Positions 51,269-60,220 are shown, counted from the stretch's first letter. The stretch: 64,000 nt of DNA from an uncultured Eubacteriales bacterium (GCA_902795135.1 CADBJW010000001.1:43742-107741), one strand, 5' to 3'. Notes: generated by a model not told the origin, from the sequence alone. Made by a program: numbers and translations.

Positions 51269-52195
51269 ATGGAACAATTCGAAATACAAATTGATCAGGA
51301 CATGGCAGGAAAGCGCATCGATTTAGTATTAGCAGCCTGCCTAGAAGACATCTCCAGAAGTTACGTGCAAAAGCTTATCGAAGGGAATCACGTTACGGTC
51401 AATGGAGATTTTTGTAATGAGAAAAAATATAAAACCAAGGCCGGTGATACCATCTGCATCGAAATCCCCGAACCGGAAAAGCTGGAAATGCTGCCGGAAG
51501 AGATCCCGCTGGATATCGTGTATGAGGACGAGGATCTGATCGTGGTCAACAAGCCGGCAGGCATGGTGGTACATCCTGCCAATGGGAATCATTCGGGAAC
51601 ACTGGTGAACGCCCTCATGTTTCACTGCGGCGATCACCTGTCCTCGATTAATGGAGTGATCCGCCCGGGAATCGTGCATCGTATCGATAAAGACACGAGC
51701 GGATTGTTAATGGTAGCCAAAACGGATAGAGCCCATGTTTCACTATCTAAGCAACTGGCAGAACACTCCATTACCAGAAGGTATATTGCAATTGTGTACA
51801 ACAATTTTAAGGAGGATGAAGGGACCATAGATGCACCGATCGGGAGAGATCCTAAAAACAGATTGCGCAATGCCGTGGTACACCATTCATCATCCGCTAA
51901 AAGTGCTGTAACACATTACAAAGTATTAGAACGATTCGGCAGATATACGATGATCGAGGCCCGCCTTGAAACGGGCCGAACTCATCAGATCCGTGTGCAC
52001 ATGTCCTACATCGGACATCCGCTTTTGGGCGATGAGCTGTATGGACCTGCCAAAAATAAAGTGGGAGCGAAGCGTCAAATGCTCCATGCCAAGGTGTTAG
52101 GATTTATTCATCCGGTCAGCGGAGAATACCTGGAGTTCGAAAGTCCGCTGCCGGAGGATATGGAATCCGTGCTGCAACATTGTTCACTTGGCTGA
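51269..52195 (+). CDS. RluD family rRNA pseudouridine synthase
   Basis: A 308-residue RluA/RluD family enzyme with an N-terminal S4 domain (about 12-75) and catalytic aspartate in GIVHRIDKDTSGLL. It isomerises uridines in rRNA. It begins three bases after lspA, the usual neighbour. Its last 12 bases overlap the convergent zinc-finger gene. Confidence 0.93.
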   Translation: MEQFEIQIDQDMAGKRIDLVLAACLEDISRSYVQKLIEGNHVTVNGDFCNEKKYKTKAGDTICIEIPEPEKLEMLPEEIPLDIVYEDEDLIVVNKPAGMVVHPANGNHSGTLVNALMFHCGDHLSSINGVIRPGIVHRIDKDTSGLLMVAKTDRAHVSLSKQLAEHSITRRYIAIVYNNFKEDEGTIDAPIGRDPKNRLRNAVVHHSSSAKSAVTHYKVLERFGRYTMIEARLETGRTHQIRVHMSYIGHPLLGDELYGPAKNKVGAKRQMLHAKVLGFIHPVSGEYLEFESPLPEDMESVLQHCSLG

Positions 52196-52318
52196 ACGCA
52201 TCTGCGCATCGGCATCGAAGGAATCTTTAAGATAGTTGAGACAACCTTCACAAACAAAGCCACCCTTGAAGGCGAACGTATCGTAATCGCGTCCGCAAAT
52301 ACTGCATTTTTCTTTCAT
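52184..52318 (-). CDS. Small zinc-finger protein, Gin/CsfB-like
   Basis: A 44-residue protein on the minus strand with CSICGRDYDTFAFKGGFVC and CEGC giving a four-cysteine zinc site (CxxC...CxxC). ATTGGAGGC lies eight bases before the ATG at 52318, a much better start than the longer in-frame alternative. Size and spacing resemble Gin (CsfB), the sporulation sigma-G inhibitor; that identity is only tentative. Its 3' end overlaps rluD by 12 bp on the opposite strand. Confidence 0.6.
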   Translation of the reverse strand: MKEKCSICGRDYDTFAFKGGFVCEGCLNYLKDSFDADAQMRSAK

Positions 52319-52462
52319 TTTGTGTGCCTCCAATCTTAATGGGAATGAGTTTGGGTAAGAATAATATAGATCCTGATTAAGGCTTTTGCAATACAAAAAT
52401 AGCTAAATGTAACAATAGAACCAATATTTGTAAATTGGTGAATTTTTGTCGTGAGGAAGAAT

Positions 52463-53329
52463 ATGATGTATGAGAATTTCAAACTGTCAAAAACCGAATA
52501 CGGGACAATCGAAGCATATCTGTGGCACGTGGAGGATCCGAAAAAAGTCGTTTGCATCATCCACGGAATCGGAGAATATGCTGGACGTTACGACCGGGTC
52601 GCCCAGCGCCTGATGCAGGACGACATCGCCGTCGTGTCCATGGACTTGCGGGGACACGGGCTGACAGACGGGCCGCGGGGACACTGTGCACCGAGAGCGA
52701 AAGTTCTGGACGATATCACCATGCTTTTGGAGTACGTGAAGGATAAGTACCCGCGAAAGGACATTGTGATGTACGGCCACAGCATGGGTGGAAACATTAC
52801 GCTGGATTACCGCAGCAGAGGCGCGCTGAACGATCTTCCGAAAGCCTACTTGATCACTTCACCATGGATCACGCTGGTGCGTTCCATTCCGGCGCCGGTT
52901 TACCGGCTGGTGAAAGTCATGGCAAAGATCGCCCCGTCCTTTGGGATTCACTCCAACGTGGACGAGGAACTCCTCGGCAATCCGGAACAGGTCAAGCCAT
53001 ATAACGATAACCCGCTGGTTTTCAACAAGATTTCCATGGCCTGTGCGGTAGACGGATTTGATATCGGAAATGCACTGCTTCAGGGCAGTCTGGCGGACAA
53101 AGGCACCGCCCATGATATTCCGACGCTGCTTATGATCGGAACGGAGGACAAAGTCTGTGATCCGGAAGGATCCCGCGGCATCTACGTCAGAATGAAAGAT
53201 GCCGGTGAAAACGTGGGACTCATTGAGTGGGAAGGCTATCTCCACGAGATTCACAACGGCGTGGGCGAAAAAAACGGCGATGAGGTCATCGACCGTATCG
53301 CCGCTTATGTACTCGATCCGCGCGTGTAG
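52463..53329 (+). CDS. Alpha/beta hydrolase, monoacylglycerol lipase-like
   Basis: A 288-residue serine hydrolase. IHGIGEYAGRYDRVAQRL is the oxyanion-hole region, GHSMGG (about 107-112) carries the nucleophile serine, MIGTEDKVCDPEGS the acid, and YLHEIHNG the histidine. The sequence matches the Hydrolase_4/lysophospholipase group. Two adjacent ATGs (52463 and 52466) follow GAGGAAG. The 3' end is tandemly duplicated (53309-53358). Confidence 0.88.
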   Translation: MMYENFKLSKTEYGTIEAYLWHVEDPKKVVCIIHGIGEYAGRYDRVAQRLMQDDIAVVSMDLRGHGLTDGPRGHCAPRAKVLDDITMLLEYVKDKYPRKDIVMYGHSMGGNITLDYRSRGALNDLPKAYLITSPWITLVRSIPAPVYRLVKVMAKIAPSFGIHSNVDEELLGNPEQVKPYNDNPLVFNKISMACAVDGFDIGNALLQGSLADKGTAHDIPTLLMIGTEDKVCDPEGSRGIYVRMKDAGENVGLIEWEGYLHEIHNGVGEKNGDEVIDRIAAYVLDPRV

Positions 53330-53358
53330 TGCTCGATCTGCGTATTTAGTGCTTGATT
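53309..53358 (+). repeat. 20-bp tandem duplication at the hydrolase stop codon
   Basis: Units at 53309-53328 and 53329-53348, plus a partial third from 53349, share GTRCTCGATC and a TA end. The stop codon TAG spans the first junction. As with the DUF1847 gene this is slippage at a gene end. Confidence 0.6.
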
Positions 53359-53376
53359 TTCCCATGGAACAGACCC

Positions 53377-55074
53377 TTAAGCCTTTTCCGGAACGGCCGG
53401 ATCCACGTATAACGTCCGGTTGTGTGTGAAAATCACAAATCCCGGTTTGGAACCGGATGGCTTTTTCACGTAACGGACTTTGGTATAGTCGACGGGAACG
53501 TTCTGGGAGGCAGAGTATTTGCTGTGGTAAGCGGCGATGGCCGCCGTTTCAAACAGTTCTTCTTCGGTAGGCTCAGCGCCTTCAAGAAATAGTATGACAT
53601 GAGATCCGGGTATGTCCTTGGTGTGAAACCAAAGGTCCTGCCCGGATGCTTTTTTCATGGTCAGCCAGTCATTTTCGTTGTTGTTTCTGCCGGCCATAAC
53701 GGTTTTGCCGGAAGAAAGCGTATACGTGTAAGGCTGTGGTTTGTATTTTTTCCGTGCGCCGTTCTTTGGCGGTTTGCGGAACCGGATGTATCCGGATTCC
53801 ATCAGTTCCTGTCGGATCAAATCGATTTCTTCAATGGAACCGGCCCGTTCCACGAAGGAAGCCACCGACTCCAAATAAGCAATATCCGAAGAAGTTCCCT
53901 CGATTTGGAGCTTCTTTTCTTTGATGGCGGTTTTTGCTTTCCCGTAGCGCTTATAGTAATTCTGAGCGTTTTTTGCCGGCGAGAATTTCGGATCCAGTGG
54001 GATTTTCACATCCGAGCCGTCGTAATAGCTGGTTACCGTCACTTCCTTCATGCCGGGTTTGACGATGTGAAGATTGGCCGTCAAAAGCTCTCCGTAAAGC
54101 CGGTATTGTTCGGAGTTTTCTGCTTTATACAGATCCTCTTCCAGCCGCTGCATTTTGAGCTTCAGTTTATCCAGGTTCGTTTTGATGACCCGGAGAAGAT
54201 CGTTGGATTTTTGCTTGACCGTGTTAGAGGATTCCCGGTTTATGAAGTAGTAGCACGCGGCTTCACTGAGTGTTGCAAAAGCCAAAGACCGGTACCGGCT
54301 GTCTTCTTCATAGGCTGCGAGAGGCGTAATGTGAAAGTCAACGGGCTTGTCCGTCTCATCCAGATATACCAAAGGCGTAAAGCTTTTGTCATCAATGGAT
54401 GTGATAAGAGCCTTCAGGAAATCGTAAGGCGCACCGCTGGAAGCGATGGTCTGGGCGAGCACCGGGGAAATCCCCTGGATGCCGGACAAAATGCTTCGTT
54501 CCGGCTGCAGCTGGCCATCGGTCAGAGACTCCAGATATTCATGATCCACCTCGGTAAAGGGTTTTTTGTTCTGGGCGGGCGGGTATTCATAAGCCTTGCC
54601 GGGTAGAATCTGGCGCGCCCGGTTGACGTCGATGCTGACGTGTTTGATGCTGTCGATGATGCGTCCGGTCTCCATATTGATCAGGAGCACGTTGCTGTGT
54701 TTCCCCATGATCTCAATGATCAGCTTTCGGTTTTCCGCAAAGCCCATTTCGTTGGTGGTTTCCATGAGAATCTCGATGATACGGTCGTTTTCATGCTGCA
54801 TCACGGACGTGATTCTGGCAGCGCCGAGATGTTTTCGGAGCACCATGCAAAACACCGGCGGTTTGGCCGGATTTTCCGGTGTGTCATGGACCAGATAGAC
54901 CGCAGAATGGTTGCCGCTGGAGGAGATAAAAAGCCTTTGCTTGCCGCGCTTTGTGTGTATGACAAAGAGCAGCTGCTCCGGCTGCGGCTGATAAATCTTT
55001 TCGATTTTTCCAAGGGTCAGAAGGTCGCTGAGTTCGCGGACCATGGCCTTTGTAACGACACCATCGTAGGACAT
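53377..55074 (-). CDS. rqcH: RqcH/NFACT family ribosome-rescue protein
   Basis: A 565-residue NFACT protein. NFACT-N begins MSYDGVVTKAMVRELSDLL; D97 and R98 in ENDRII match the residues needed for alanine-tail recruitment in RqcH. A long coiled coil (about 280-400) and NFACT-R (VMAGRNNNENDWLTMKKASG to DLWFHTKDIPGSHVIL) follow. RqcH adds poly-alanine to peptides stuck on split 50S subunits, marking them for degradation. It can be mistaken for a fibronectin-binding protein. Divergent from yicC with a shared 100-bp gap. Confidence 0.95.
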   Translation of the reverse strand: MSYDGVVTKAMVRELSDLLTLGKIEKIYQPQPEQLLFVIHTKRGKQRLFISSSGNHSAVYLVHDTPENPAKPPVFCMVLRKHLGAARITSVMQHENDRIIEILMETTNEMGFAENRKLIIEIMGKHSNVLLINMETGRIIDSIKHVSIDVNRARQILPGKAYEYPPAQNKKPFTEVDHEYLESLTDGQLQPERSILSGIQGISPVLAQTIASSGAPYDFLKALITSIDDKSFTPLVYLDETDKPVDFHITPLAAYEEDSRYRSLAFATLSEAACYYFINRESSNTVKQKSNDLLRVIKTNLDKLKLKMQRLEEDLYKAENSEQYRLYGELLTANLHIVKPGMKEVTVTSYYDGSDVKIPLDPKFSPAKNAQNYYKRYGKAKTAIKEKKLQIEGTSSDIAYLESVASFVERAGSIEEIDLIRQELMESGYIRFRKPPKNGARKKYKPQPYTYTLSSGKTVMAGRNNNENDWLTMKKASGQDLWFHTKDIPGSHVILFLEGAEPTEEELFETAAIAAYHSKYSASQNVPVDYTKVRYVKKPSGSKPGFVIFTHNRTLYVDPAVPEKA

Positions 55075-55105
55075 GTGAAACCTGCCTTATCTATCTTGTG
55101 ATTTC

Positions 55106-55134
55106 TTGCTAATCGGTCGGAAATACTTTACAAT
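55106..55134 (+). promoter_or_regulatory. Promoter upstream of yicC/yloC
   Basis: TTGCTA (55106-55111) and TACAAT (55129-55134), 17-bp spacer, about 43 bp before the start codon. Confidence 0.5.
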
Positions 55135-55176
55135 ACCCATAGTATCATAAATCAACAAGAGAATGGAGAGAATTGT

Positions 55177-56058
55177 ATGATAAAAAGTATGACTGGTTTT
55201 GGCAGAGGAGAATACAGTGACGGCAAGAGAACGGTGACCGCAGAAATCAAAACGGTGAATCACCGTTATTCGGATATATCGGTAAAAATGCCGAAACGGT
55301 ATTCCTTCGCAGAGGATAAGATCAAATCGATCATCAAGGGAAAAGTGAAACGGGGCAAGGCCGACGTTTCCATCATGGTCGAAAACATCACGGAAGGGGA
55401 CATTACGGTAAAACTCAATGCGCCGATCGCGCGTCAATACATCGATAATCTCAGGGAACTGAAGAGCGAATACGAACTGGCCGGCGACATTGACATCGCC
55501 CTGGTTTCTTCTATGCCTGACGTGCTCAAGGCCATTCCGGATGTGGAGGACGAAGAAGAAGTTGCGGCAGTAATATGCAAAGCCTGTGAAATCGCTGCAG
55601 AGAATCTGGACGAGATGCGGATTCGGGAAGGCGCGAAGTTGGCAGAGGATCTGCTGATGCGAAAGGATCTGTTCAGCGGTATCGTGGCGAAGATCGAAGA
55701 ACGGGCCCCGCTTGTAGCAAAGGAATATACGGAGAAATTGTACGAGCGAATTAAGGAAATCGTGGAAGACAAAATCGAGGTTCCAGAAGAGCGGATTCTG
55801 ACAGAGGCGGCGATTTTTGCGGATAAGTCCAACATTACGGAGGAACTGGTTCGTTTGGGGAGCCATATCGAGCAGCTGGGCAAATTCCTGAGCGGTGATG
55901 GTCCCGTTGGCAAGAAACTGGACTTTTTGATTCAGGAAATGAACCGTGAAGCGAATACCATCGGTTCCAAATCCAACGATCTGGAGATCACATCCCACAT
56001 GCTCGATGCAAAAGCCGAAATCGAAAAAATCCGTGAGCAAGTGCAGAATATAGAATAA
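55177..56058 (+). CDS. yicC: YicC/YloC family endoribonuclease
   Basis: A 293-residue protein with the family start MIKSMTGFGRGEY and end EMNREANTIGSKSNDLEI to KAEIEKIREQVQNIE. YicC-type proteins are endoribonucleases that influence RNA decay. It sits before gmk, its usual neighbour; remA (DUF370), often between them, is absent. Confidence 0.95.
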   Translation: MIKSMTGFGRGEYSDGKRTVTAEIKTVNHRYSDISVKMPKRYSFAEDKIKSIIKGKVKRGKADVSIMVENITEGDITVKLNAPIARQYIDNLRELKSEYELAGDIDIALVSSMPDVLKAIPDVEDEEEVAAVICKACEIAAENLDEMRIREGAKLAEDLLMRKDLFSGIVAKIEERAPLVAKEYTEKLYERIKEIVEDKIEVPEERILTEAAIFADKSNITEELVRLGSHIEQLGKFLSGDGPVGKKLDFLIQEMNREANTIGSKSNDLEITSHMLDAKAEIEKIREQVQNIE

Positions 56059-56061
56059 ACC

Positions 56062-56090
56062 TTGAATTGCAATGTTTTAGGTGATATAAT
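56062..56090 (+). promoter_or_regulatory. Promoter of gmk-rpoZ
   Basis: TTGAAT (56062-56067) and a consensus TATAAT (56085-56090) with a 17-bp spacer, about 45 bp before gmk. Confidence 0.65.
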
Positions 56091-56134
56091 ATTTTGTCGA
56101 AATAACTGATAGTTGACTGGATGAGGAGCGTTTC

Positions 56135-56713
56135 ATGACCCGGGGAAAGTTATTTGTGATATCCGGGCCTTCGGGTGCCGGCAAAGGAACGATTTGTAAA
56201 AGATTGCTGGAAAAGGATAGCAATATTCGGTTTTCTGTGTCCATGACAACGCGCCTACCTCGCGAAGGAGAAGTCGAAGGCGTTGATTATTACTTCGTTG
56301 ACAAGACGGAGTTTGAGCAGCTTTTGATAAACGGGGGCCTATTGGAACACAATCGGTACCTGGATAATTTTTATGGAACACCGCGAAAGCAGGTTCTCGG
56401 CTGGATCGAGGAAGGCTATAACGTGATTCTCGAAATCGACTATCATGGTGCTTTTCAGGTTCGGGATGCCTATCCTGACTGTGTGTTGATTTTCATCATG
56501 CCGCCTTCCATTGAAGAGTTGGAGGCACGGATTACAGGCAGAGGAACGGAGACCGAAGAGGTCAGAGAGCGGCGTCTGAAAGAGGCCCTTGGGGAAATCG
56601 CCCAGGCCGAAAAGTACGACTATACAGTGGTTAATGATAATCTCGACGCGGCGGTAGACCGTGTGAGTCAGATAATGAAGGAGGAACAAAATGTTATATC
56701 CATCAATCAATAA
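56135..56713 (+). CDS. gmk: Guanylate kinase
   Basis: A 192-residue kinase that converts GMP to GDP. P-loop GPSGAGKGT (about 11-19), SMTTRLPREGEVEGVDYYFV and GLLEHNRYLDNFYGTPR for GMP binding. ATGAGGAGCG precedes the ATG. It overlaps rpoZ by 23 bp. Confidence 0.97.
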   Translation: MTRGKLFVISGPSGAGKGTICKRLLEKDSNIRFSVSMTTRLPREGEVEGVDYYFVDKTEFEQLLINGGLLEHNRYLDNFYGTPRKQVLGWIEEGYNVILEIDYHGAFQVRDAYPDCVLIFIMPPSIEELEARITGRGTETEEVRERRLKEALGEIAQAEKYDYTVVNDNLDAAVDRVSQIMKEEQNVISINQ

Positions 56714-56882
56714 AATCAGAACAAAGGCAGACAGCAGATACACGCTGGTCATTCTTGCTGCGAAGAGAGCCCGTGATATCATCGAAGGAATTCCGAAACT
56801 GACGGAAGAAGACGTTACCAAACCGGTATCGATTGCTGCCAATGAAATCGCAGAAGATCTGATTACTTATAGAGAAGGCTAG
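56691..56882 (+). CDS. rpoZ: RNA polymerase omega subunit
   Basis: A 63-residue omega subunit (SRYTLVILAAKRARDIIEG and VSIAANEIAEDLITY). It stabilises RNA polymerase assembly. AAGGAGG lies inside the end of gmk. The gene ends the gmk operon; a strong terminator follows 18 bp later. Confidence 0.95.
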   Translation: MLYPSINKIRTKADSRYTLVILAAKRARDIIEGIPKLTEEDVTKPVSIAANEIAEDLITYREG

Positions 56883-56900
56883 TTTGAAATCGTGCGAATA

Positions 56901-56924
56901 CCCCGGCATAGGCCGGGGTTTTTT
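56901..56924 (+). terminator. Terminator after rpoZ
   Basis: CCCCGGC (56901-56907) pairs with GCCGGGG (56912-56918) around ATAG, followed by six T bases. Confidence 0.9.
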
Positions 56925-57050
56925 GTTACTATGAGACTGCGGTCTGCCAAAGACCCGTTGCACATGGACGGCTCCGTCAGTGAAATACTGTTGTTGGTAA
57001 TTATTTCATCTATTAACTATTTATGGTCGAAACCAAAGGAGGGAGAACCT

Positions 57051-57473
57051 ATGTGTAACGGGGAGAAGAATCGGCATCCACAGTGCTGGAACGGAACGGA
57101 CGAATTAAATGCCATGAAGCGGCATTCTGCCGACGCGGTCCATGGTACGGAGACCACACTGAAATTCAAAGTGCGGGGCAAGCATTATGCAATCCCGCTG
57201 GATGATATCATTTATCTGGAAAAGGATTGCAGGCGGATCCATGTACATACCATGCGCGGTACCATCAGCTTTTATGGTCGTTTCATCGATGTGATGCCTT
57301 TGCTGGACGAGCGGTTTACATGCTGCCATAAGAGCTACGTACTTAATATGGACGAAATCCGGTGCTTATCCCAGGAGGCTGTCATCATGACAAACGATGT
57401 GGAGATTCGCTTTGGAAAGAGGAGCTATGACCGGCTGCAACGGAGTTATCTGGAGTGGGAAAAAGGGCAGTGA
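57051..57473 (+). CDS. Orphan LytTR DNA-binding protein
   Basis: A 140-residue protein. ATG 57051 follows AAAGGAGGGAG; a longer upstream frame runs through the rpoZ terminator and is not used. Residues about 38-138 form a LytTR domain (LKFKVRGKHYAIPLDDIIYLEKDCRRI to CCHKSYVLNMDEIRCL). No receiver domain or kinase is nearby; the N-terminal 35 residues are Cys/His-containing (MCNGEKNRHPQCW). LytTR proteins bind direct repeats about 21-22 bp apart; such a 22-bp repeat lies 34 bp downstream. Confidence 0.85.
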   Translation: MCNGEKNRHPQCWNGTDELNAMKRHSADAVHGTETTLKFKVRGKHYAIPLDDIIYLEKDCRRIHVHTMRGTISFYGRFIDVMPLLDERFTCCHKSYVLNMDEIRCLSQEAVIMTNDVEIRFGKRSYDRLQRSYLEWEKGQ

Positions 57474-57794
57474 TGTAGTGGTACCGTCAAATTTTTTGCA
57501 ATCGTCAAAATCCCTTCGTGGATCCGCAAAAATCCCTTCGTGGATCCGCAAAAAACCCTTGCAATTACTGACGTTATGTAGTATCGTATTTGGTGGCGCC
57601 GTCTTGACATGACGGTGCTGAAATAACCAATTATACACACGGCAGTTTTATGGAAGCCGGTGCCTTAACGGTCATGAGAAAAACATGCTGTCGCGCTGGG
57701 CAAAAGGCTTGCGAACGGAGCCCCTGCATGGCGTGCAGAAGGTTGCTTCCTGATGTTCTGCGGTGGAAGGAAAAAACCGAGAGGAGAAAAGAAA
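57474..57794. other. Intergenic region before rpsB
   Basis: This 321-bp stretch has the 22-bp tandem repeats (57507-57560), an imperfect stem GGCGCCGTC with GACGGTGC (about 57595-57618), a TTGACA at 57604-57609 that could serve as -35 for rpsB, and a GC-rich leader with a CTGCA-TGGC-GTGCAG stem (about 57724-57739). No gene is apparent. Confidence 0.5.
57507..57560 (+). repeat. 22-bp tandem repeat
   Basis: AAAATCCCTTCGTGGATCCG occurs at 57507 and exactly 22 bp later at 57529; a degenerate third copy (AAAAAACCCTTGC) follows from 57550. Each unit contains the palindrome GGATCC. The period equals the usual LytTR site spacing. Confidence 0.75.
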
Positions 57795-58562
57795 ATGTCA
57801 GTAATTTCAATGAAACAGTTACTCGAAGCAGGTGTACATTTCGGACACCAGACTAGAAGATGGAACCCTAAGATGGCTCCTTACATCTTCACAGAAAGAA
57901 ATGGAATCTACATTATCGACCTTCAGAAAACAGTTAAGAAGATCGACGAAGCGTATGAATTCATGAAGGAAGTTGCAGCAAGCGGCAAGCCAGTTCTGTT
58001 CGTAGGAACAAAGAAGCAGGCACAGGCAGCAATCTGCGACGAAGCTAAGAGATGCGGTCAGTACTACGTTAACCAGAGATGGCTGGGCGGCATGCTGACA
58101 AACTACAAGACGATTTCACAGAGAATCAAGAGATTATACGACATCCAGGCAATGGAAGAAGACGGAACATTTGATAAGCTGGCTAAGAAAGAAGTCATCA
58201 AGCTGAAGCTGGAAGAAGCTAAGCTGGAGAAGTTCTTAGGCGGAATCAAAGAAATGAAGGGCATGCCTGGAGCACTGTTCGTCGTTGACCCTAAGAAAGA
58301 AAAGATCGCCGTTAAGGAAGCAAGAATCCTCGATATCCCGGTAATCGGAATCGTTGATACAAACTGTGACCCTGATGATGTTGACTATGTAATCCCTGCA
58401 AACGATGACGCTATCAGAGCTGTCAAGCTCATTGCCGGATGCATGGCAGACGCAGTTATCGAAGCAAATCAGGGCGAAAGCTTTGATGAAGGCGAAGCAG
58501 CTGAAGATGCAGAAGCAGCTCCAGTTGAAGAAGAAGCAGAAGATGCTAAGGAGGAAGAATAA
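57795..58562 (+). CDS. rpsB: 30S ribosomal protein S2
   Basis: A 255-residue S2 ([27 protein letters not shown]). The start at 57795 after GAGGAGAAAAG matches the family. The last 25 residues are a very acidic Glu/Ala tail. Coupled to tsf by a one-base overlap. Confidence 0.97.
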   Translation: MSVISMKQLLEAGVHFGHQTRRWNPKMAPYIFTERNGIYIIDLQKTVKKIDEAYEFMKEVAASGKPVLFVGTKKQAQAAICDEAKRCGQYYVNQRWLGGMLTNYKTISQRIKRLYDIQAMEEDGTFDKLAKKEVIKLKLEEAKLEKFLGGIKEMKGMPGALFVVDPKKEKIAVKEARILDIPVIGIVDTNCDPDDVDYVIPANDDAIRAVKLIAGCMADAVIEANQGESFDEGEAAEDAEAAPVEEEAEDAKEEE

Positions 58563-59653
58563 TGGCTGTAACAGCAAAGTTAGTAAAAGAACTGCGTGAT
58601 ATGACAGGCGCAGGCATGATGGATTGCAAGAAGGCATTGGTTGAAACCGATGGCGATCTCGATAAGGCCGTTGAAGTTCTGAGAGAAAAGGGTCTGTCCA
58701 AGGCTGCAAAGAAGGCTGGCAGAATCGCCGCTATGGGTCTTGTTAAGACTGCAGTCTCAGAAGACGGAAAAACAGCTGCAATCGTAGAAGTAAACTCAGA
58801 AACAGACTTCGTTGCTAAGAACGATGAATTCATTAACTTCGTAGAAGGTCTTGCTAAGCTGGCTCTGGATGCAGAAAGCAATGATATGGAAGCGTTCAAG
58901 GCAATGCCGTTTGAAGGTGCAACCGCTGGTGAAGCGCTGACAGCACTCATCGCAAAGATCGGCGAAAACATGTCAATCAGAAGAATTGACAAGGCTTCCG
59001 GAGAAGTTATGGCTACTTACATTCACGGTGGCGGAAACATTGGCGTAATCGTTGCGGCCAACGGCGCAGACAATGATGAAAACAAGACCGCACTGAAGAA
59101 CATTGCAATGCAGGTTGCAGCAATGAACCCTCAGTATGTAAGCAGAGATGAAATCTCTGAAGAAGAGCTGGCTAACTTGAAGAAAATCACTCTGGAAAGT
59201 GCACTGAACGATCCGTTCACACTTCCTAAGCCAATCCTGAACGGTCTCCTCGACAAGGCTGTTGATGGCGTATGGAGCGAAGAAGATACTGCAATCCTGG
59301 CTGAAAAGAGAGCAGACAAGAAGTTCAACTTCAACTATCTGCCAAACTTCCTTTCCGAAGAAGCAAAAGCAAAGCTGGCTGGCCTTGCTGTAGCTGCAAA
59401 GGAAGAAATCACTGATAACAAGATTTTCAATGGTCTGGTTCAGGGTCGTGTCTCCAAGCAGCTCAAGGAAATCTGCCTGCTTGATCAGACTTACGTAAGA
59501 GCAGAAGACGGTAAGCAGACGGTTGCTCAGTATCTGGGAACCGTTGACAAGGATCTGGCTCTGACGAAGGTCATCCGCTTCGAAGTTGGCGAAGGCATCG
59601 AAAAGAAGCAGGAAGACTTCGCTGCAGAAGTAGCTGCACAGATGAACAAATAG
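58562..59653 (+). CDS. tsf: Elongation factor Ts
   Basis: A 363-residue nucleotide-exchange factor for EF-Tu. KELRDMTGAGMMDCKKAL and ETDFVAKND are the conserved N-terminal blocks. It is about 60-70 residues longer than most EF-Ts; the extra segment is around 205-275 (KKITLESALNDPF to LPNFLSEEAKAK) before the VQGRVSKQLKEICLLDQ block, as in some Clostridia. It follows rpsB in the normal pair. Confidence 0.95.
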   Translation: MAVTAKLVKELRDMTGAGMMDCKKALVETDGDLDKAVEVLREKGLSKAAKKAGRIAAMGLVKTAVSEDGKTAAIVEVNSETDFVAKNDEFINFVEGLAKLALDAESNDMEAFKAMPFEGATAGEALTALIAKIGENMSIRRIDKASGEVMATYIHGGGNIGVIVAANGADNDENKTALKNIAMQVAAMNPQYVSRDEISEEELANLKKITLESALNDPFTLPKPILNGLLDKAVDGVWSEEDTAILAEKRADKKFNFNYLPNFLSEEAKAKLAGLAVAAKEEITDNKIFNGLVQGRVSKQLKEICLLDQTYVRAEDGKQTVAQYLGTVDKDLALTKVIRFEVGEGIEKKQEDFAAEVAAQMNK

Positions 59654-59689
59654 AAGCAAACTTTGCTTCATTCTTCTGAAGAAACGAAC

Positions 59690-59720
59690 ACTCCGGGGAG
59701 GATCTCACCTCGGAGTTTTG
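59690..59720 (+). terminator. Terminator after tsf
   Basis: ACTCCGGGG (59690-59698) pairs with CCTCGGAGT (59708-59716), one G-U pair, then TTTTG. A smaller palindrome GAAGCAAA-C-TTTGCTTC (59653-59669) precedes it. Confidence 0.75.
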
Positions 59721-59869
59721 TTATGCAAAGGCTGGGTGTTCCATTGCATATACGATAGCACAGGCGGAGGCGAAAGAAATTCTGCGATGTGTGGCACGCC
59801 AGGTTATTTTTGGATATAGGAAATTATTGACTCATAGAGTATAATGAATATGAAAACCGAGGGAAGGAG

Positions 59870-60220
59870 ATGAGTTCCATGGTTGAGCACAATCAAATGA
59901 ATCAGATAATTGCTGAACTCTGCAGGGGTATCTCTGCTATTTTTCCTGAGGACAGACTAGAACCTATCTTATTCGGTTCCTATGCCAGAGGTGATGCTGA
60001 AGAAGGATCAGACATAGACGTTCTGGTGCTTGTTGATGCTCCACAGGATGTGATCCATCATAGAGAATGGGAGATTGGGAACATTGCAGGAGAACTGCTG
60101 GTGGATTATGGTGTTCTGGTTTCGCCAATCATAGAGAACAGAGATTATTATCACAGAAACGTAGAATTACTTCCGTTCTTTCGTAACATTCAGCGGGAGG
60201 GGGTACGGATGAATGCTTGA
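59870..60220 (+). CDS. MNT-type nucleotidyltransferase
   Basis: A 116-residue minimal nucleotidyltransferase with GSYARGDAEEGSDIDVLVLV, the GSx10DxD active site. It overlaps by 8 bp the HEPN gene that follows. MNT/HEPN pairs are commonly toxin-antitoxin modules in which the MNT protein neutralises HEPN, sometimes by adenylylation. GAAGGAGATGAG precedes the start. Confidence 0.85.
   Translation: MSSMVEHNQMNQIIAELCRGISAIFPEDRLEPILFGSYARGDAEEGSDIDVLVLVDAPQDVIHHREWEIGNIAGELLVDYGVLVSPIIENRDYYHRNVELLPFFRNIQREGVRMNA

Noticed and set aside
53377-55074. Naming the minus-strand gene a fibronectin-binding adhesin
   Set aside because: The D97-R98 and NFACT-R features match RqcH, a cytoplasmic ribosome-rescue factor.
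56892-57050. Longer LytTR start upstream of 57051
   Set aside because: It would read through the rpoZ terminator and ignore the AAAGGAGGGAG before 57051.
57507-57560. 22-bp repeats as a short CRISPR
   Set aside because: Units abut directly with no spacers and there are no cas genes.
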